A DNA stretch of 64,000 nucleotides from Caldimonas mangrovi (GCF_023721835.1 NZ_JAMKFE010000015.1:1-64000), one strand, 5' to 3'; positions 32,027-41,268 are shown, numbered from the stretch's first letter. Notes: a model not told the origin generated them from the letters alone. Program-made: numbers and translations.

Positions 32027-33157
32027 ATGATGCCGGTCGCCGCCTCGCGGCGCGCCGGCCTCTGGCGCGCGCTGGTACCGGCACCGATGCTGGCCGGTCG
32101 CCGCGAATGCTGCCGCGTGGTCGCCGGCGCCCTGGTCGGCATGCTGGTCATCGCCCTGCTGAGTCGCTCGCTGGTATCGACCGACATGACCCCCTGGCTG
32201 GTGGCGCCGATCGGCGCCAGCGCCGTGATCGTCTTCGCCGCCGCCGCCAGCCCGTTCGCGCACCCGTGGGCGGTGGTCGGCGGCAACACCGTCTCTGCAC
32301 TGGCCGGTATCGCCTGCGTCCAGGCCTTCGGGCAGGCCCCGTGGGTGGCTGCTCCGGCCGTGGGCCTCGCGATCGCCGCCATGCTGAGCCTGCGTTGCCT
32401 GCACCCGCCCGGCGGCGCCTGCGCCCTGCTGGTCGCGCTGGGCGGCGTCGACGACCCGCAGTTCGCGCTGCACCCGGTGCTGCTGAACTCGCTGTTGCTG
32501 GTCCTCGCCGCCATGGCCTACCACCGGCTCACGCGGCTGCCGCCCGGTGCTGCGCCGCCACCGGCGCCGGTCGAGGCGAGCCGGCAACGCTCGTTCACCG
32601 ACGGCGACCTCGATGCGGTGCTGTCGCGACGCGGCCAGCCGCCGGATCTGAGCCTGGAGGAGCTGCACGAGCTGCTCGAACAGGCGCGCAGACAGGCCTG
32701 GCAGCGCCGCTCGCAGGCTCTGCGCTGTGCCGAACTGCTGTCGGGCCCGCCGCTGGCGGCGCACTTCGGTACCTCGCTGCAGGAGGCGTGGGCGCTGATG
32801 CGGCACCATCGACTGAAGGCCTTGCCGGTGGTGGATCGGGCACGCCGGCTGGTCGGCATCGTCACGCTCGCCGATTTTCTGCGCGAAGCGCGGCTCGATG
32901 GCCACGCGAACTGGCCGCAGCGCCTGCATGCGCTGCTGCATGCAACGCCGACTTCGCACAGCAGCAAGCCCGAGACGGTGGGGCAGATCATGGTACGCCA
33001 GGTGCGGGTGGTCGATGCCGATCGGCCGCTCGGCGATCTGCTGCCGCTGTTCGCCGGCACCGGGCACCACCACCTGCCCGTCATCGACAGCGACCGGCGC
33101 CTGCTCGGCGTGATCAGCGAATCGGATGTGCTGCGCGCCCTGGCGCGTCATGATTGA
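32027..33157 (+). CDS. HPP-family membrane protein with tandem CBS domains
   Basis: About 376 residues; an ATG one codon later is equally possible. The first 170 residues have four or five helices and the HPP signature LRCLHPPGGACALLVALGG. A helical linker, then two CBS motifs (VGIVTLADFLREARLD; HHHLPVIDSDRRLLGVISES, with SDVLRAL ending the second). HPP proteins are poorly characterised; plant homologues are nitrite transporters of chloroplasts, so anion transport gated by nucleotide binding to CBS is plausible. A TTGAC-N4-GTCAA box in front places it in the oxalate regulon. It is convergent with the response-regulator gene, 10 bp apart. Confidence 0.82.
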   Translation: MMPVAASRRAGLWRALVPAPMLAGRRECCRVVAGALVGMLVIALLSRSLVSTDMTPWLVAPIGASAVIVFAAAASPFAHPWAVVGGNTVSALAGIACVQAFGQAPWVAAPAVGLAIAAMLSLRCLHPPGGACALLVALGGVDDPQFALHPVLLNSLLLVLAAMAYHRLTRLPPGAAPPPAPVEASRQRSFTDGDLDAVLSRRGQPPDLSLEELHELLEQARRQAWQRRSQALRCAELLSGPPLAAHFGTSLQEAWALMRHHRLKALPVVDRARRLVGIVTLADFLREARLDGHANWPQRLHALLHATPTSHSSKPETVGQIMVRQVRVVDADRPLGDLLPLFAGTGHHHLPVIDSDRRLLGVISESDVLRALARHD

Positions 33158-33167
33158 CCGGGCGGCG

Positions 33168-33866
33168 CTACTGGATGCGCCGCTGCCGCAGCGCCATCAC
33201 CGCCAGTTCGGTACGGCTGTTGGCCTGCAGCCGATCCATGATGCGGCTGACGTAGTTCTTCACCGTGCCTTCGGCCAGGAACAGCATGGCGGCGATCTGC
33301 TTGTTGCTCTTGCCTTCGGCGATGAGCTGCAGCACGCTGGTTTCCTTGTCGTTCAGGCTTGCGAGCAGGTCGACCTGGTCGTCGTCGGCCCGGTACTCCG
33401 GTTCTGGCGCCATGTCGGCCAGGCGGCGGAACTGCTCGAGCACCTTGCGCGCGATCTGCGGTGTGAGATGCGATTCGCCGCGATGCGCAGCACGCACGGT
33501 CTCCAGCACCTCGGCCTCGGTGGCGTCCTTGAGCAGATAGGCCAAAGCGCCAGCGCGCACTGCGTCGAACACGGTCTGCTCGGTTTCCATCGTGGTCAGC
33601 ACGACCACCCGGGTCTGCGGCAGCGACGCGGAGATCTCGCGCGTGGCCCCGACGCCGCCCTTGCGCGGCATGTGCAAATCCATCAGCACCACGTCGGGGC
33701 GCAGCCGCTTCGCCTGCTCGACGGCGTCGACGCCGTCGCCCGCCTCGCCGACGACTTCCATGTCGGCCTGCAGAGACATCATCAATGCCAGGCCGCGCCG
33801 CACCAGAGGCTGGTCGTCGACGATCAGCAAATGGATGCGCTGTGATCCGGATCGGTCAACCATCAT
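33168..33866 (-). CDS. NarL/FixJ-family response regulator
   Basis: 232 residues from ATG 33866. Receiver: IVDDQP acidic pair, phospho-acceptor Asp63 in VVLMDLHMP, Thr in VVLTTME, Lys in YLLKDA. The C-terminal LuxR-type HTH includes LNDKETSVLQLIAEGKSNKQ and EGTVKNYVSRIMDRLQANSR. Divergent from the sensor kinase with about 118 bp between starts, a clear two-component pair. Its position between formate dehydrogenase and the oxalate transporter suggests control of C1/C2 acid metabolism. The signal is unknown. Confidence 0.9.
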   Translation of the reverse strand: MMVDRSGSQRIHLLIVDDQPLVRRGLALMMSLQADMEVVGEAGDGVDAVEQAKRLRPDVVLMDLHMPRKGGVGATREISASLPQTRVVVLTTMETEQTVFDAVRAGALAYLLKDATEAEVLETVRAAHRGESHLTPQIARKVLEQFRRLADMAPEPEYRADDDQVDLLASLNDKETSVLQLIAEGKSNKQIAAMLFLAEGTVKNYVSRIMDRLQANSRTELAVMALRQRRIQ

Positions 33867-33984
33867 TGCCCGCCCCCGTAGGTGCCCCTGGTCTATGCCC
33901 GAATGGCGAGGATACCGTTTGGAGGGTATACACCGCAACGGCTGGCCGACCGCTCGTGCAGCCCCCGACTTCCACCTGTCGCCG

Positions 33985-35784
33985 ATGTCCCGATTCCTGC
34001 ATGCCCTCGATCCCCGACGCAGCCTGAAGACGGCCGTGGCCTGGCTCGCGGTGGCGCTGTCGCTCGCGAACGCGGTCGCACTGCTGGGCGTCACCTCCTT
34101 CGCCGTCAACAGCATGCTCGCGCAGAGGGACGCGCTGATGTCTCGCTTTGCGGGGCAGCTGGGCACCGATCTCGAACGCGCGATGGCCGGCGATCTGGCC
34201 CGGCTGCAGGCCCTCGCCGGCGGTCCGCGGCGGCCCGACGACCGCACGTTGCGCCAGTTGCTCGACCAGCAGCCCGGCTTCGATGCCGTGGAACTGATCG
34301 ACGACCGCGGCCGGGTGGTCGCGCGGCAGCCGGCACCTGTGCAGCAGCCCAAGGTCTCGCCGGCCTGGGACGATGCCTGCCTGCAGGCGCCTCGTTTCAT
34401 CGGACTCGATGCGGGCGGCGAAGGGCCCCACCGACTGCTGCTGTGCACGCCGCTGCCGGACCCGGAGGGCCGCGGCCTCCTTGCCGTGCGAGCCGTGCTG
34501 TCGCAAGAACGGCTCGCCGCCATCGTGGATGCGGCCCGTGATCGCGCCAAGCCGGACGAGCGCGCACAGGTGCTGCTGCTCGACGAGCGCCACGAGGTGC
34601 GCTTCGAACGCCCGCCGGGGACGGAGGGCCGGGGCGTGCCGGTCACGCTGCCGGGGGTGTCCATCCAGTCTTCCGGGAAGAACCAGCGGCGCATCGTCGT
34701 CGTGACGGTGTCGCGCGAGGCGGCGCCGACGCTGCGCGGGCTCGGCGTCCAGGTGGCGGTGGTGCAACCGAGCGAGGAGCGCGGCCATGGCGGCACGGTC
34801 GAGGAGAAGCTCTCTGCGATTTCCATCCTGTTGAGCATCGTGGCCGCCATCATCGGGGTCGCCTTTGCCGTGCGGCTCACGCGCCGCTTGAGCGAGCTCA
34901 GCGAGCAGGCACAACGCGCGGCCTACCAGGCTGACGCCGAGATCGCCGAGCCGAAGGGCCAGGACGAGGTCGCGATGCTGGGGCGCGCCTTCGGACAGCT
35001 GCTGCGCTCGTTGCGTGAGGAGCACGACGAACTGGACCGGTTGACGCAGGAACTGGAGAAGCGCGTCGTCGCACGCACGCGCGAGGTCGAGCGGCTCGCT
35101 GCCGACAGCCGCTATGCAGCGGTGGTCCGCGAGCGTCTTCGGCTGGCACGAGACCTGCACGACACGCTGGCGCATTCGATGATGGAGATGCTGCTGGAAG
35201 TGCGCACGCTGCGCATGCTGCATGCACACGATCCCGACAAGCTCGGCGCCGAACTCGAGCGGGCCGAACAGGTCGCCGCACAAGGCCTCAAGGAAGCGCG
35301 CGACGCGGTCGGGCAGATGCGCCTCAATGCGGTGCGCGACCTCGGCCTGGGGGCGGCACTCAACGCCGCCGTGAACCGGTTTGCCGAACGCACCGGCCTG
35401 ACGGTGCGATACAACGCCGCGCAGCGGGCGGCCAGCTTCGCCGACTCGCGGGCGGAAACGGTGTTCCGCATCGCCGAGGAAGCCCTGCGCAATATCGACC
35501 GGCATGCACAGGCCTCGCACGTCGACATCTGCCTGCAAGACGGAGACAACGGCACCATCGTGTTGACGATCGCCGACGACGGGGTTGGCTTCGATCCGGC
35601 GCTTCCGCATCCGGGCCACTATGGTGTGCTCGGCATCCGCGAGCAGGCGCAACTGATCGACGCCGAGCTCGATTTGCACAGTGCGCCGGGCGCCGGCGCG
35701 AGGCTGCAACTGCGGCTGCGGGTGGGCCCGGAGCTGCGCGCCGACACCGAAGACCGGCCCGAAGCGCTCACGTCGCCCCGCTGA
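33985..35784 (+). CDS. Membrane sensor histidine kinase (HisKA_3 type)
   Basis: 599 residues from ATG 33985. TM1 LKTAVAWLAVALSLANAVAL, a periplasmic sensor domain of about 240 residues, TM2 AISILLSIVAAIIGVAFAV, HAMP-like segment, then LRLARDLHDTLAHSMMEML with the phospho-acceptor His about residue 392 and a HATPase domain (FRIAEEALRNIDRHAQASHV; LTIADDGVGF; YGVLGIREQAQLI). Partner of the divergent NarL-type regulator. The sensor domain is double-Cache- or CHASE-like in size, so a small extracytoplasmic ligand such as an organic acid is likely. Its 3' end overlaps the end of the convergent Crp-like gene by 17 bp. Confidence 0.9.
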   Translation: MSRFLHALDPRRSLKTAVAWLAVALSLANAVALLGVTSFAVNSMLAQRDALMSRFAGQLGTDLERAMAGDLARLQALAGGPRRPDDRTLRQLLDQQPGFDAVELIDDRGRVVARQPAPVQQPKVSPAWDDACLQAPRFIGLDAGGEGPHRLLLCTPLPDPEGRGLLAVRAVLSQERLAAIVDAARDRAKPDERAQVLLLDERHEVRFERPPGTEGRGVPVTLPGVSIQSSGKNQRRIVVVTVSREAAPTLRGLGVQVAVVQPSEERGHGGTVEEKLSAISILLSIVAAIIGVAFAVRLTRRLSELSEQAQRAAYQADAEIAEPKGQDEVAMLGRAFGQLLRSLREEHDELDRLTQELEKRVVARTREVERLAADSRYAAVVRERLRLARDLHDTLAHSMMEMLLEVRTLRMLHAHDPDKLGAELERAEQVAAQGLKEARDAVGQMRLNAVRDLGLGAALNAAVNRFAERTGLTVRYNAAQRAASFADSRAETVFRIAEEALRNIDRHAQASHVDICLQDGDNGTIVLTIADDGVGFDPALPHPGHYGVLGIREQAQLIDAELDLHSAPGAGARLQLRLRVGPELRADTEDRPEALTSPR

Positions 35785-36430
35785 GCGAGCGTGCGTCATG
35801 CACGGCGGCACTCCACGGCCCCGCCTTGCCGCGCTTGGACAGTCGGCACACGGTTTCCGCCGACAGGTTCAGGTGGGACGCGAGGTCCTTCTGGGGCAGC
35901 CGGTCCAGCAGTTCCGGATGCGTGCAGGAGAAGCGCTGCATGCGTCCCGGTGCGTCGAGCAGCAACAGGCCCACTGCATGCTCAACGACGTCCGCGCCCA
36001 GCCGCACCACGCGCTCCTGGTACGCCTGCTGCGCTCTCGGGTGCCGCGCCAGCCACGCACACCAGTCGCTCATCGGCAGCACCGCCACCCGCGAACGAAT
36101 GGCGCAGACCACCGAGAACGGCATGCGGGCCTGCTGGCACCACGCTTCGTAGCAGGTCTCCATGTCGCCTTCGCCAGCGAAGCGCAACGCCACTTCGCGG
36201 CCTTCGGGGCTGGTGACCACACGCTTGAGCATGCCCTCGAGCACGAAGAACTGATGCCACTCGCCGTCACCCTGCCCCAGCAGACATTCGCTGCGATGAC
36301 CGTCGTGGATCCACAACGTCTGCTGCAGCTCCTCCAGCGCCGGTTCGTCGAAATCGGCCAGCAGCGGATGCCGTCGCAATTGCAGTCGGATCGTGTGGCG
36401 TTGCGGATGATCGCGCAGATCGAGCTTCAT
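35768..36430 (-). CDS. Crp/Fnr-family regulator with ExxCR recognition helix
   Basis: 220 residues from ATG 36430; the much longer open frame upstream is antisense of oxlT. The N-terminal cyclic-nucleotide-binding-like beta roll (LLGQGDGEWHQFFVLEGMLK, RFAGEGDMET) leads to a dimerisation helix and a C-terminal HTH (PQKDLASHLNLSAETVCRLSKRGK). The recognition helix has E-T-V-C-R, where Fnr has E-x-x-S-R, a Ser-to-Cys change. There is no N-terminal Cys cluster, so not an Fe-S oxygen sensor. Paralogous to the gene at 37989; the two flank oxlT. It is divergent from oxlT over a palindromic region. The C-terminal extension (GPWSAAVHDARSLSGAT) is unusual. Confidence 0.85.
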   Translation of the reverse strand: MKLDLRDHPQRHTIRLQLRRHPLLADFDEPALEELQQTLWIHDGHRSECLLGQGDGEWHQFFVLEGMLKRVVTSPEGREVALRFAGEGDMETCYEAWCQQARMPFSVVCAIRSRVAVLPMSDWCAWLARHPRAQQAYQERVVRLGADVVEHAVGLLLLDAPGRMQRFSCTHPELLDRLPQKDLASHLNLSAETVCRLSKRGKAGPWSAAVHDARSLSGAT

Positions 36431-36502
36431 GCGAACCACTCTAGGGCGCCGCGCCTCACGTTGGCGCTGCTGCCGGTCACCATGCAGGTGCACCAACACG
36501 CA

Positions 36503-36525
36503 TGACTTGGTCATGACGAAAGTCA
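36503..36525. promoter_or_regulatory. Palindromic operator-like region upstream of oxlT
   Basis: A near-perfect 23-bp palindrome, TGACTT-N11-AAGTCA with GTCATGAC in its centre; it contains ATGAC-TTG-GTCAT. It lies between the divergent Crp-like gene and oxlT. It differs in spacing from the TTGAC-N4-GTCAA boxes, so it may be bound by the ExxCR paralogue. Confidence 0.45.
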
Positions 36526-36631
36526 CCACGCCCCCCCGGGGAAACGAGAGATGCCCAGTGCCTTGAAGCGGCGGCGAATCCGCGGGAAACTCATCCTCGA
36601 TGCCGGGCCTGCGGTCCGCCGCGTCACTCCG

Positions 36632-37975
36632 ATGGAAAGCTCCGAAACGCCTCCCCTGCCCAATCCCAGCGTGCGCTTCAAGCCGCCGTCTGCAGGCACG
36701 CTTGCCGACGTGCACGCGCCCGGCACGATGTACCGCTGGGGCCAGCTGCTGATGGGCATGGTGTGCATGGCGATGATCGCCAACCTGCAATATGGCTGGA
36801 CCGTCTTCGTCAACCCGATGTCCGATAAATTCGGCTGGACGCATGCCTCGATCCAGGTCGCGTTCGCGATCTTCGTGCTCACCCAGACTTGGCTGGTGCC
36901 GATCGAGGGCTACCTGGTCGACAAGTTCGGTCCCCGTCCGGCCGTCATCGGCGGCGGCCTGCTGTGCGCGATCGGGTGGGTGATGAACGCATTCGCCGAC
37001 TCGCTGGACATCCTGTATGTCGCGGCGGCCGTGAGCGGCGTCGGAGCCGGCGCGATCTACGGCACCTGCGTCGGCAACGCCTTGAAGTGGTTCCCCGAGC
37101 GGCGCGGCCTGGCGGTCGGCCTCACCGTCGCCAGCTTCGGCTTCGGTTCGGTGTTGACCATCGTGCCGATCACGCTGGTCATCGAGTCGCGCGGCTACGA
37201 ATCGGCCTTCCTGTACTTCGGCCTCGGCCAAGGCCTGGTGGTGATGGCGCTCGCGCTGGTGATGGACGACCCGAACAAGGTTTTGCCGCACCTGCCCGTG
37301 CGCGCCGCGCCGCTTTCGGTGAGGCAGTCGCGGCGCGACTACACGCCGGCGGAAGTGGTACGCGAACCGGTGTTCTGGGTGATGTACCTCATGTTCGTGC
37401 TGATCGCCGCCGGCGGCCTGATGGCCACAGCACAGTTGGCTCCGATCGCGCGCGACTTCAAGGTGCACGACGTGCCGGTCAACCTGATGGGCCTGGTGCT
37501 GCCGGCGCTGACGTTCGCGCTGGCGCTCGACCGTGTGCTCAACGGCGTGACCCGGCTCTACTTCGGCTGGGTCTCCGATCGCATCGGCCGCGAGAAGACC
37601 ATGCTGATCGCGTTCTCCATCGAGGCCGCGGCGATCCTCGCGCTGTACCGGTTCGGCACCGACCCGGTCACCTTCGTGCTGTTGACCGCCCTGGTGTTCT
37701 TCGCATGGGGCGAAATCTACAGCCTGTTCCCGTCGACCTGCGCCGACACCTTCGGGTCGCGCTACGCCGCCACGAACGCCGGCCTGCTCTACACGGCCAA
37801 GGGCGTGGCGTCGATCTTCGTGCCGCTGTCGAGCGTGTTCAGTGCCGCCACCGGCAACTGGCAGGCGGTATTCCTGGCAGCCAGCGCGATGAGCGCTGCC
37901 GCGGCGCTGCTCGCGTGGTTCGTGCTGCGCCCGATGCGCCGCCGCCACCTCGCGGCGACGCGCGGTCAGCCGTGA
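36632..37975 (+). CDS. oxlT: Oxalate:formate antiporter (OxlT-type MFS)
   Basis: 447 residues from ATG 36632; an ATG at 36551 in the same frame gives 27 more residues and has purine-rich sequence nearby. Twelve helices; OxlT-like helix 1 ANLQYGWTVFVNPMSDKFGW and helix 2 IQVAFAIFVLTQTWLVPIEG, DKFGPRPAVIGGG, NALKWFPERRGLAVGLTVAS and GEIYSLFPSTCADTFGSRYA are family hallmarks (OFA family). The protein exchanges extracellular oxalate for cytosolic formate, which can create a proton gradient when coupled to oxalate decarboxylation. Context (oxc, frc, formate dehydrogenase) makes the substrate call strong. Confidence 0.92.
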   Translation: MESSETPPLPNPSVRFKPPSAGTLADVHAPGTMYRWGQLLMGMVCMAMIANLQYGWTVFVNPMSDKFGWTHASIQVAFAIFVLTQTWLVPIEGYLVDKFGPRPAVIGGGLLCAIGWVMNAFADSLDILYVAAAVSGVGAGAIYGTCVGNALKWFPERRGLAVGLTVASFGFGSVLTIVPITLVIESRGYESAFLYFGLGQGLVVMALALVMDDPNKVLPHLPVRAAPLSVRQSRRDYTPAEVVREPVFWVMYLMFVLIAAGGLMATAQLAPIARDFKVHDVPVNLMGLVLPALTFALALDRVLNGVTRLYFGWVSDRIGREKTMLIAFSIEAAAILALYRFGTDPVTFVLLTALVFFAWGEIYSLFPSTCADTFGSRYAATNAGLLYTAKGVASIFVPLSSVFSAATGNWQAVFLAASAMSAAAALLAWFVLRPMRRRHLAATRGQP

Positions 37976-37988
37976 GCACTCCTCGTGC

Positions 37989-38597
37989 TCAGATCTTGCC
38001 CTGCTGGCGCAGCCGGCTCAGTGTCTCGGGCGAAAGGTTGAGGTAGGACGCCAGCTGCTTCTGAGGAATGCGGTCCACCAGTTCGGGATGCTTGCGCACG
38101 AAGCGGTGCACGCGGCCCGGGGCGTCCAGCAGGTGCAAGGTGATGGTGTGCGCCATGATGTCGCTCATCACGCGCATCACGCAGTACTCGAAGGCCTGCT
38201 TGACCTTCGGCCGCGAGTCGAGAAAGGCCGCCCATTCCTTGAGCGGCAGGCGCGCCACGCGCGCCTTGGTGACGCAGACGATGCCGTAAGGCGTCGGCGT
38301 GCCCAGCCGCCAGGCGGCATAGCTGGTTTCCATGTCGCGCTCCTCTGCGAAGCGCAGGATCATCTCCTTGCCGTCCTGGTTGCTCACCACGCGTTTCAGG
38401 ATGCCGTCGATGATGAAGTACTGCTCCATCTCGCGCACGCCCTGGTGCAGCAGGAAGTCGCCCTTGCTGCCGTCGACGATCACCAAGTGGGTCTCGAGCC
38501 ATGCATGGCATTCCGCGTCGAGGTCCTTCAGCACCTCGTTGCGCTGAAGCTGCAGCCGGATCACGTTGCGTTCGGGGTGGCTCGCGAGCGCCGTCAT
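37989..38597 (-). CDS. Crp/Fnr-family regulator with ExxSR recognition helix
   Basis: 202 residues from ATG 38597. Beta-roll (FLLHQGVREMEQYFIIDGIL, LRFAEERDMETSYAAWRLGT), dimerisation helix, HTH QKQLASYLNLSPETLSRLRQ. E-T-L-S-R matches the ExxSR recognition motif by which Fnr-type proteins read TTGA half-sites, consistent with TTGAC-N4-GTCAA boxes nearby. There are no N-terminal Fe-S cysteines; the effector may be a metabolite bound in the roll. It is divergent from oxc; the box at 38622 lies 25 bp from its own start, so autoregulation is likely. Convergent with oxlT. Best candidate master regulator of the oxalate island. Confidence 0.87.
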   Translation of the reverse strand: MTALASHPERNVIRLQLQRNEVLKDLDAECHAWLETHLVIVDGSKGDFLLHQGVREMEQYFIIDGILKRVVSNQDGKEMILRFAEERDMETSYAAWRLGTPTPYGIVCVTKARVARLPLKEWAAFLDSRPKVKQAFEYCVMRVMSDIMAHTITLHLLDAPGRVHRFVRKHPELVDRIPQKQLASYLNLSPETLSRLRQQGKI

Positions 38598-38621
38598 CGC
38601 AGTGCCTGGTTTTCCGGATTC

Positions 38622-38635
38622 TTGACCGCGGTCAA
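38622..38635. promoter_or_regulatory. Crp/Fnr-type box TTGAC-CGCG-GTCAA
   Basis: A perfect 14-bp palindrome (TTGACCGCGGTCAA) between the divergent Crp-like gene (25 bp from its start) and oxc (80 bp from its start). Preceded by GGATTC. The palindrome can serve both directions. Confidence 0.75.
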
Positions 38636-38714
38636 CGTTGGGAGCATGGGGCAGCAATCATAGTCCACGCATGCCGCGCCGATCCACATGCGGCCATACG
38701 GAGACATGCAGCAT

Positions 38715-40433
38715 ATGAGCAGCGACAACGACACCCCCGCGCTGACCGACGGTTTTCATCTGGTCATCGACGCGCTGAAGCTCAACGGCATCGACACGAT
38801 CTACGGTCTGCCCGGCATCCCGATCACCGACCTGACCCGCCTGGCCCAAGCCGAAGGCCTGCGGGTGATCTCGTTCCGCCACGAGCAGAACGCCGGCAAC
38901 GCGGCCGCGGCGGCGGGATTTCTGACCCAGAAGCCGGGCATCTGCCTGACGGTGTCGGCCCCCGGGTTCCTCAATGGCCTCACGGCGTTGGCGAATGCCA
39001 CGGTGAACTGCTTCCCGATGATCCTCATCAGCGGCTCGAGCGAACGCGAGATCGTCGACCTGCAGCAAGGCGATTACGAGGAGATGGACCAACTGAACGC
39101 AGCCAAGCCGTTTTGCAAGGCGGCCTACCGCGTGCTTCACGCGCAGGACATCGGCATCGGTGTCGCGCGTGCGATCCGCACGGCGCTGTCGGGCCGCCCC
39201 GGCGGTGTCTATCTCGACCTGCCGGCCAAGCTGTTCTCGCAGACGATGGAGGCGCAGGCCGGCCAGCGTTCGCTGGTGAAGGTGGTCGATCCTGCGCCGC
39301 GGCAGCTGCCCGCGCCCGACACCGTGCAGCGCGCGCTCGAACTGCTGAAGGGCGCGAAGCGGCCGCTGATCCTGCTCGGCAAGGGCGCCGCCTATGCCCA
39401 GGCCGATGTGGAGATCCGCAACCTGGTCGAACGCAGCGGCATTCCCTATCTGCCGATGTCCATGGCCAAGGGCCTGCTGCCCGATACGCATGCCCAGTCG
39501 GCGTCGGCGGCGCGGTCCTATGTGCTGGCGGAGGCGGACGTGGTGATGCTGGTCGGCGCGCGGCTGAACTGGCTGCTGTCGCACGGCAAGGGCAAGACCT
39601 GGGGGGCGCCGAAGCGCTTCATCCAGATCGACATCTCGCCCACAGAGATCGACAGCAACGTGCCGATCGAGGCGCCGCTGATCGGCGACATCGGTTCGTG
39701 CGTTTCGGCGCTGCTGGCCGGCATCGGCCCCGGCTGGACCAAGCCCTCCGCCGAGTGGACCGGCGCGATCGCCCAGCGCAAGGACAAGAACCTGTCGAAG
39801 ATGGCCGAGACGTTGTCGCAGGACCCTTCGCCGATGAACTTCCACAGTGCGCTCGGCGCCATCCGCGAAATGGTCAAGGCGCGTCCCGACATCATGGTCG
39901 TCAACGAAGGCGCCAACACGCTCGACTTCGCGCGCAGCATCGTGGACATGTACGAGCCGCGCAAGCGGCTGGACTGCGGCACGTGGGGGATCATGGGCAT
40001 CGGCATGGGCTTCGCCGTCGCCGCGGCAGTGACGACGGGCAAGCCGGTCATCGCGATCGAGGGCGACAGCGCCTTCGGCTTCAGCGGCATGGAAGTCGAG
40101 ACGATCTGCCGCTACAACCTGCCGGTATGCATCGTCGTGTTCAACAACAACGGCGTCTACAAGGGCACCGACGTCAACCTGGCCAAGGGCACTGATCCGG
40201 CGCCCACGGTGTTCGTCAAGGGCGCACGCTACGACCTGCTGATGGAAGCCTTCGGCGGCAAAGGCGTCACTGCGGCGACGCCGCAGGAGCTCAGCCATGC
40301 CATGCAGGAGGCGATCGCTTCGGGACGCCCGACGCTGATCAATGCCCTCATCGACGAGACCGCCGGCACGGAGAGCGGCCGCATCACGAACCTGAATCCG
40401 CAGAAGGCGGCGACCAAGGCTCAGGCAGCCTGA
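38715..40433 (+). CDS. oxc: Oxalyl-CoA decarboxylase
   Basis: 572 residues from ATG 38715, which has GGAG 11 bases upstream; two in-frame ATGs (38688, 38706) precede it. ThDP enzyme: catalytic Glu57 in [13 protein letters not shown], ThDP/Mg motif [20 protein letters not shown] ending in [11 protein letters not shown]. Length matches the Oxalobacter formigenes enzyme (568). It converts oxalyl-CoA to formyl-CoA and CO2, consuming a proton. Segments [16 protein letters not shown] and IKGKGAAYA-type ADP-binding region ([11 protein letters not shown]) agree with OXC rather than acetolactate synthase. A TerC gene follows by 13 bp. Confidence 0.95.
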   Translation: MSSDNDTPALTDGFHLVIDALKLNGIDTIYGLPGIPITDLTRLAQAEGLRVISFRHEQNAGNAAAAAGFLTQKPGICLTVSAPGFLNGLTALANATVNCFPMILISGSSEREIVDLQQGDYEEMDQLNAAKPFCKAAYRVLHAQDIGIGVARAIRTALSGRPGGVYLDLPAKLFSQTMEAQAGQRSLVKVVDPAPRQLPAPDTVQRALELLKGAKRPLILLGKGAAYAQADVEIRNLVERSGIPYLPMSMAKGLLPDTHAQSASAARSYVLAEADVVMLVGARLNWLLSHGKGKTWGAPKRFIQIDISPTEIDSNVPIEAPLIGDIGSCVSALLAGIGPGWTKPSAEWTGAIAQRKDKNLSKMAETLSQDPSPMNFHSALGAIREMVKARPDIMVVNEGANTLDFARSIVDMYEPRKRLDCGTWGIMGIGMGFAVAAAVTTGKPVIAIEGDSAFGFSGMEVETICRYNLPVCIVVFNNNGVYKGTDVNLAKGTDPAPTVFVKGARYDLLMEAFGGKGVTAATPQELSHAMQEAIASGRPTLINALIDETAGTESGRITNLNPQKAATKAQAA

Positions 40434-40446
40434 GAGGACGACCCGC

Positions 40447-41169
40447 ATGGAACAGTTCTTGACGACCGAGTTCCTGGTCGCCGTCGGCCAGATCATCCTG
40501 ATCGACATCCTGCTCGGCGGCGACAACGCGGTGGTGATCGCGCTGGCATGCCGCAAGCTGCCGCCGCGGCAGCGCAGGCTCGGCATCCTGTGGGGCACCG
40601 CCGGCGCGATCCTGCTGCGCGTGGTGCTGATCTTCTTTGCACTGACGCTGCTGGCGGTTCCTTTCCTCAAGCTGGTCGGTGCGGCGCTGCTGCTGTGGAT
40701 CGGCGTCAAGCTGATGCGCCCGGAGGATGACGATGCCCATGCAGGCCTGCCGGCCAGCGACCGGCTGCTGGCCGCGATCAAGACCGTCATCGTGGCGGAC
40801 TTCGTGATGAGCCTGGACAACGTGATCGCGATCGCCGGCGCGGCCGAAGGCGCCGGCGGCGACCACAAGATGGCGCTGGTCGTGTTCGGCCTGCTGGTCA
40901 GCATTCCGATCATCGTCTGGGGCAGCCAGCTGGTGATCAAGCTGATGGACCGCTTCCCGCTCGTCATCACGTTCGGCGCCGCACTGCTCGGGTGGATCGC
41001 CGGCGACATGGCGGTCGGTGACCCGGCCCTGGCGTCGTGGATGGCCAGCGCGCCGCAGTGGCTGCACCACGCCGCCCCGCCCGCGGGCGCAGCCCTGGTG
41101 GTGGCCGCCGGCCTGTGGCTGGCGCGCCGCGGTGCGGCCCGCCCCGGCACGCCGGTGCGCGCACCGTGA
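40447..41169 (+). CDS. TerC/YjbE-family integral membrane metal transporter
   Basis: 240 residues with seven or so helices. Both TerC signatures are present: ILLGGDNAVVIALACRKLP and MSLDNVIAIAGAAEG, each with an Asp in the membrane. TerC-family members export Mn or other divalent cations. Lying 13 bp after oxc, it is probably co-transcribed. Because oxalate chelates Ca, Mn and Fe and is often imported or solubilised as salts, a metal-balancing role is plausible; this is inference. Confidence 0.85.
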   Translation: MEQFLTTEFLVAVGQIILIDILLGGDNAVVIALACRKLPPRQRRLGILWGTAGAILLRVVLIFFALTLLAVPFLKLVGAALLLWIGVKLMRPEDDDAHAGLPASDRLLAAIKTVIVADFVMSLDNVIAIAGAAEGAGGDHKMALVVFGLLVSIPIIVWGSQLVIKLMDRFPLVITFGAALLGWIAGDMAVGDPALASWMASAPQWLHHAAPPAGAALVVAAGLWLARRGAARPGTPVRAP

Positions 41170-41268
41170 GCTGTGCCGCGGATTCATCGGATCAGGGTTA
41201 ACGCGAGTTCTGGTTAATACCTATAGAATTCTCGAATGTCGGTCAAGCCGACCTTTTGGGAGTTCGAC

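Noticed and set aside
35768-37948. 726-codon minus-strand frame covering oxlT
   Set aside because: Only the last 220 codons are a real gene (Crp-like); the upstream part is antisense of oxlT and is His/Arg-rich.
38658-41150. 830-codon minus-strand open frame opposite oxc and terC
   Set aside because: Antisense of two well-supported genes; no recognisable domains.
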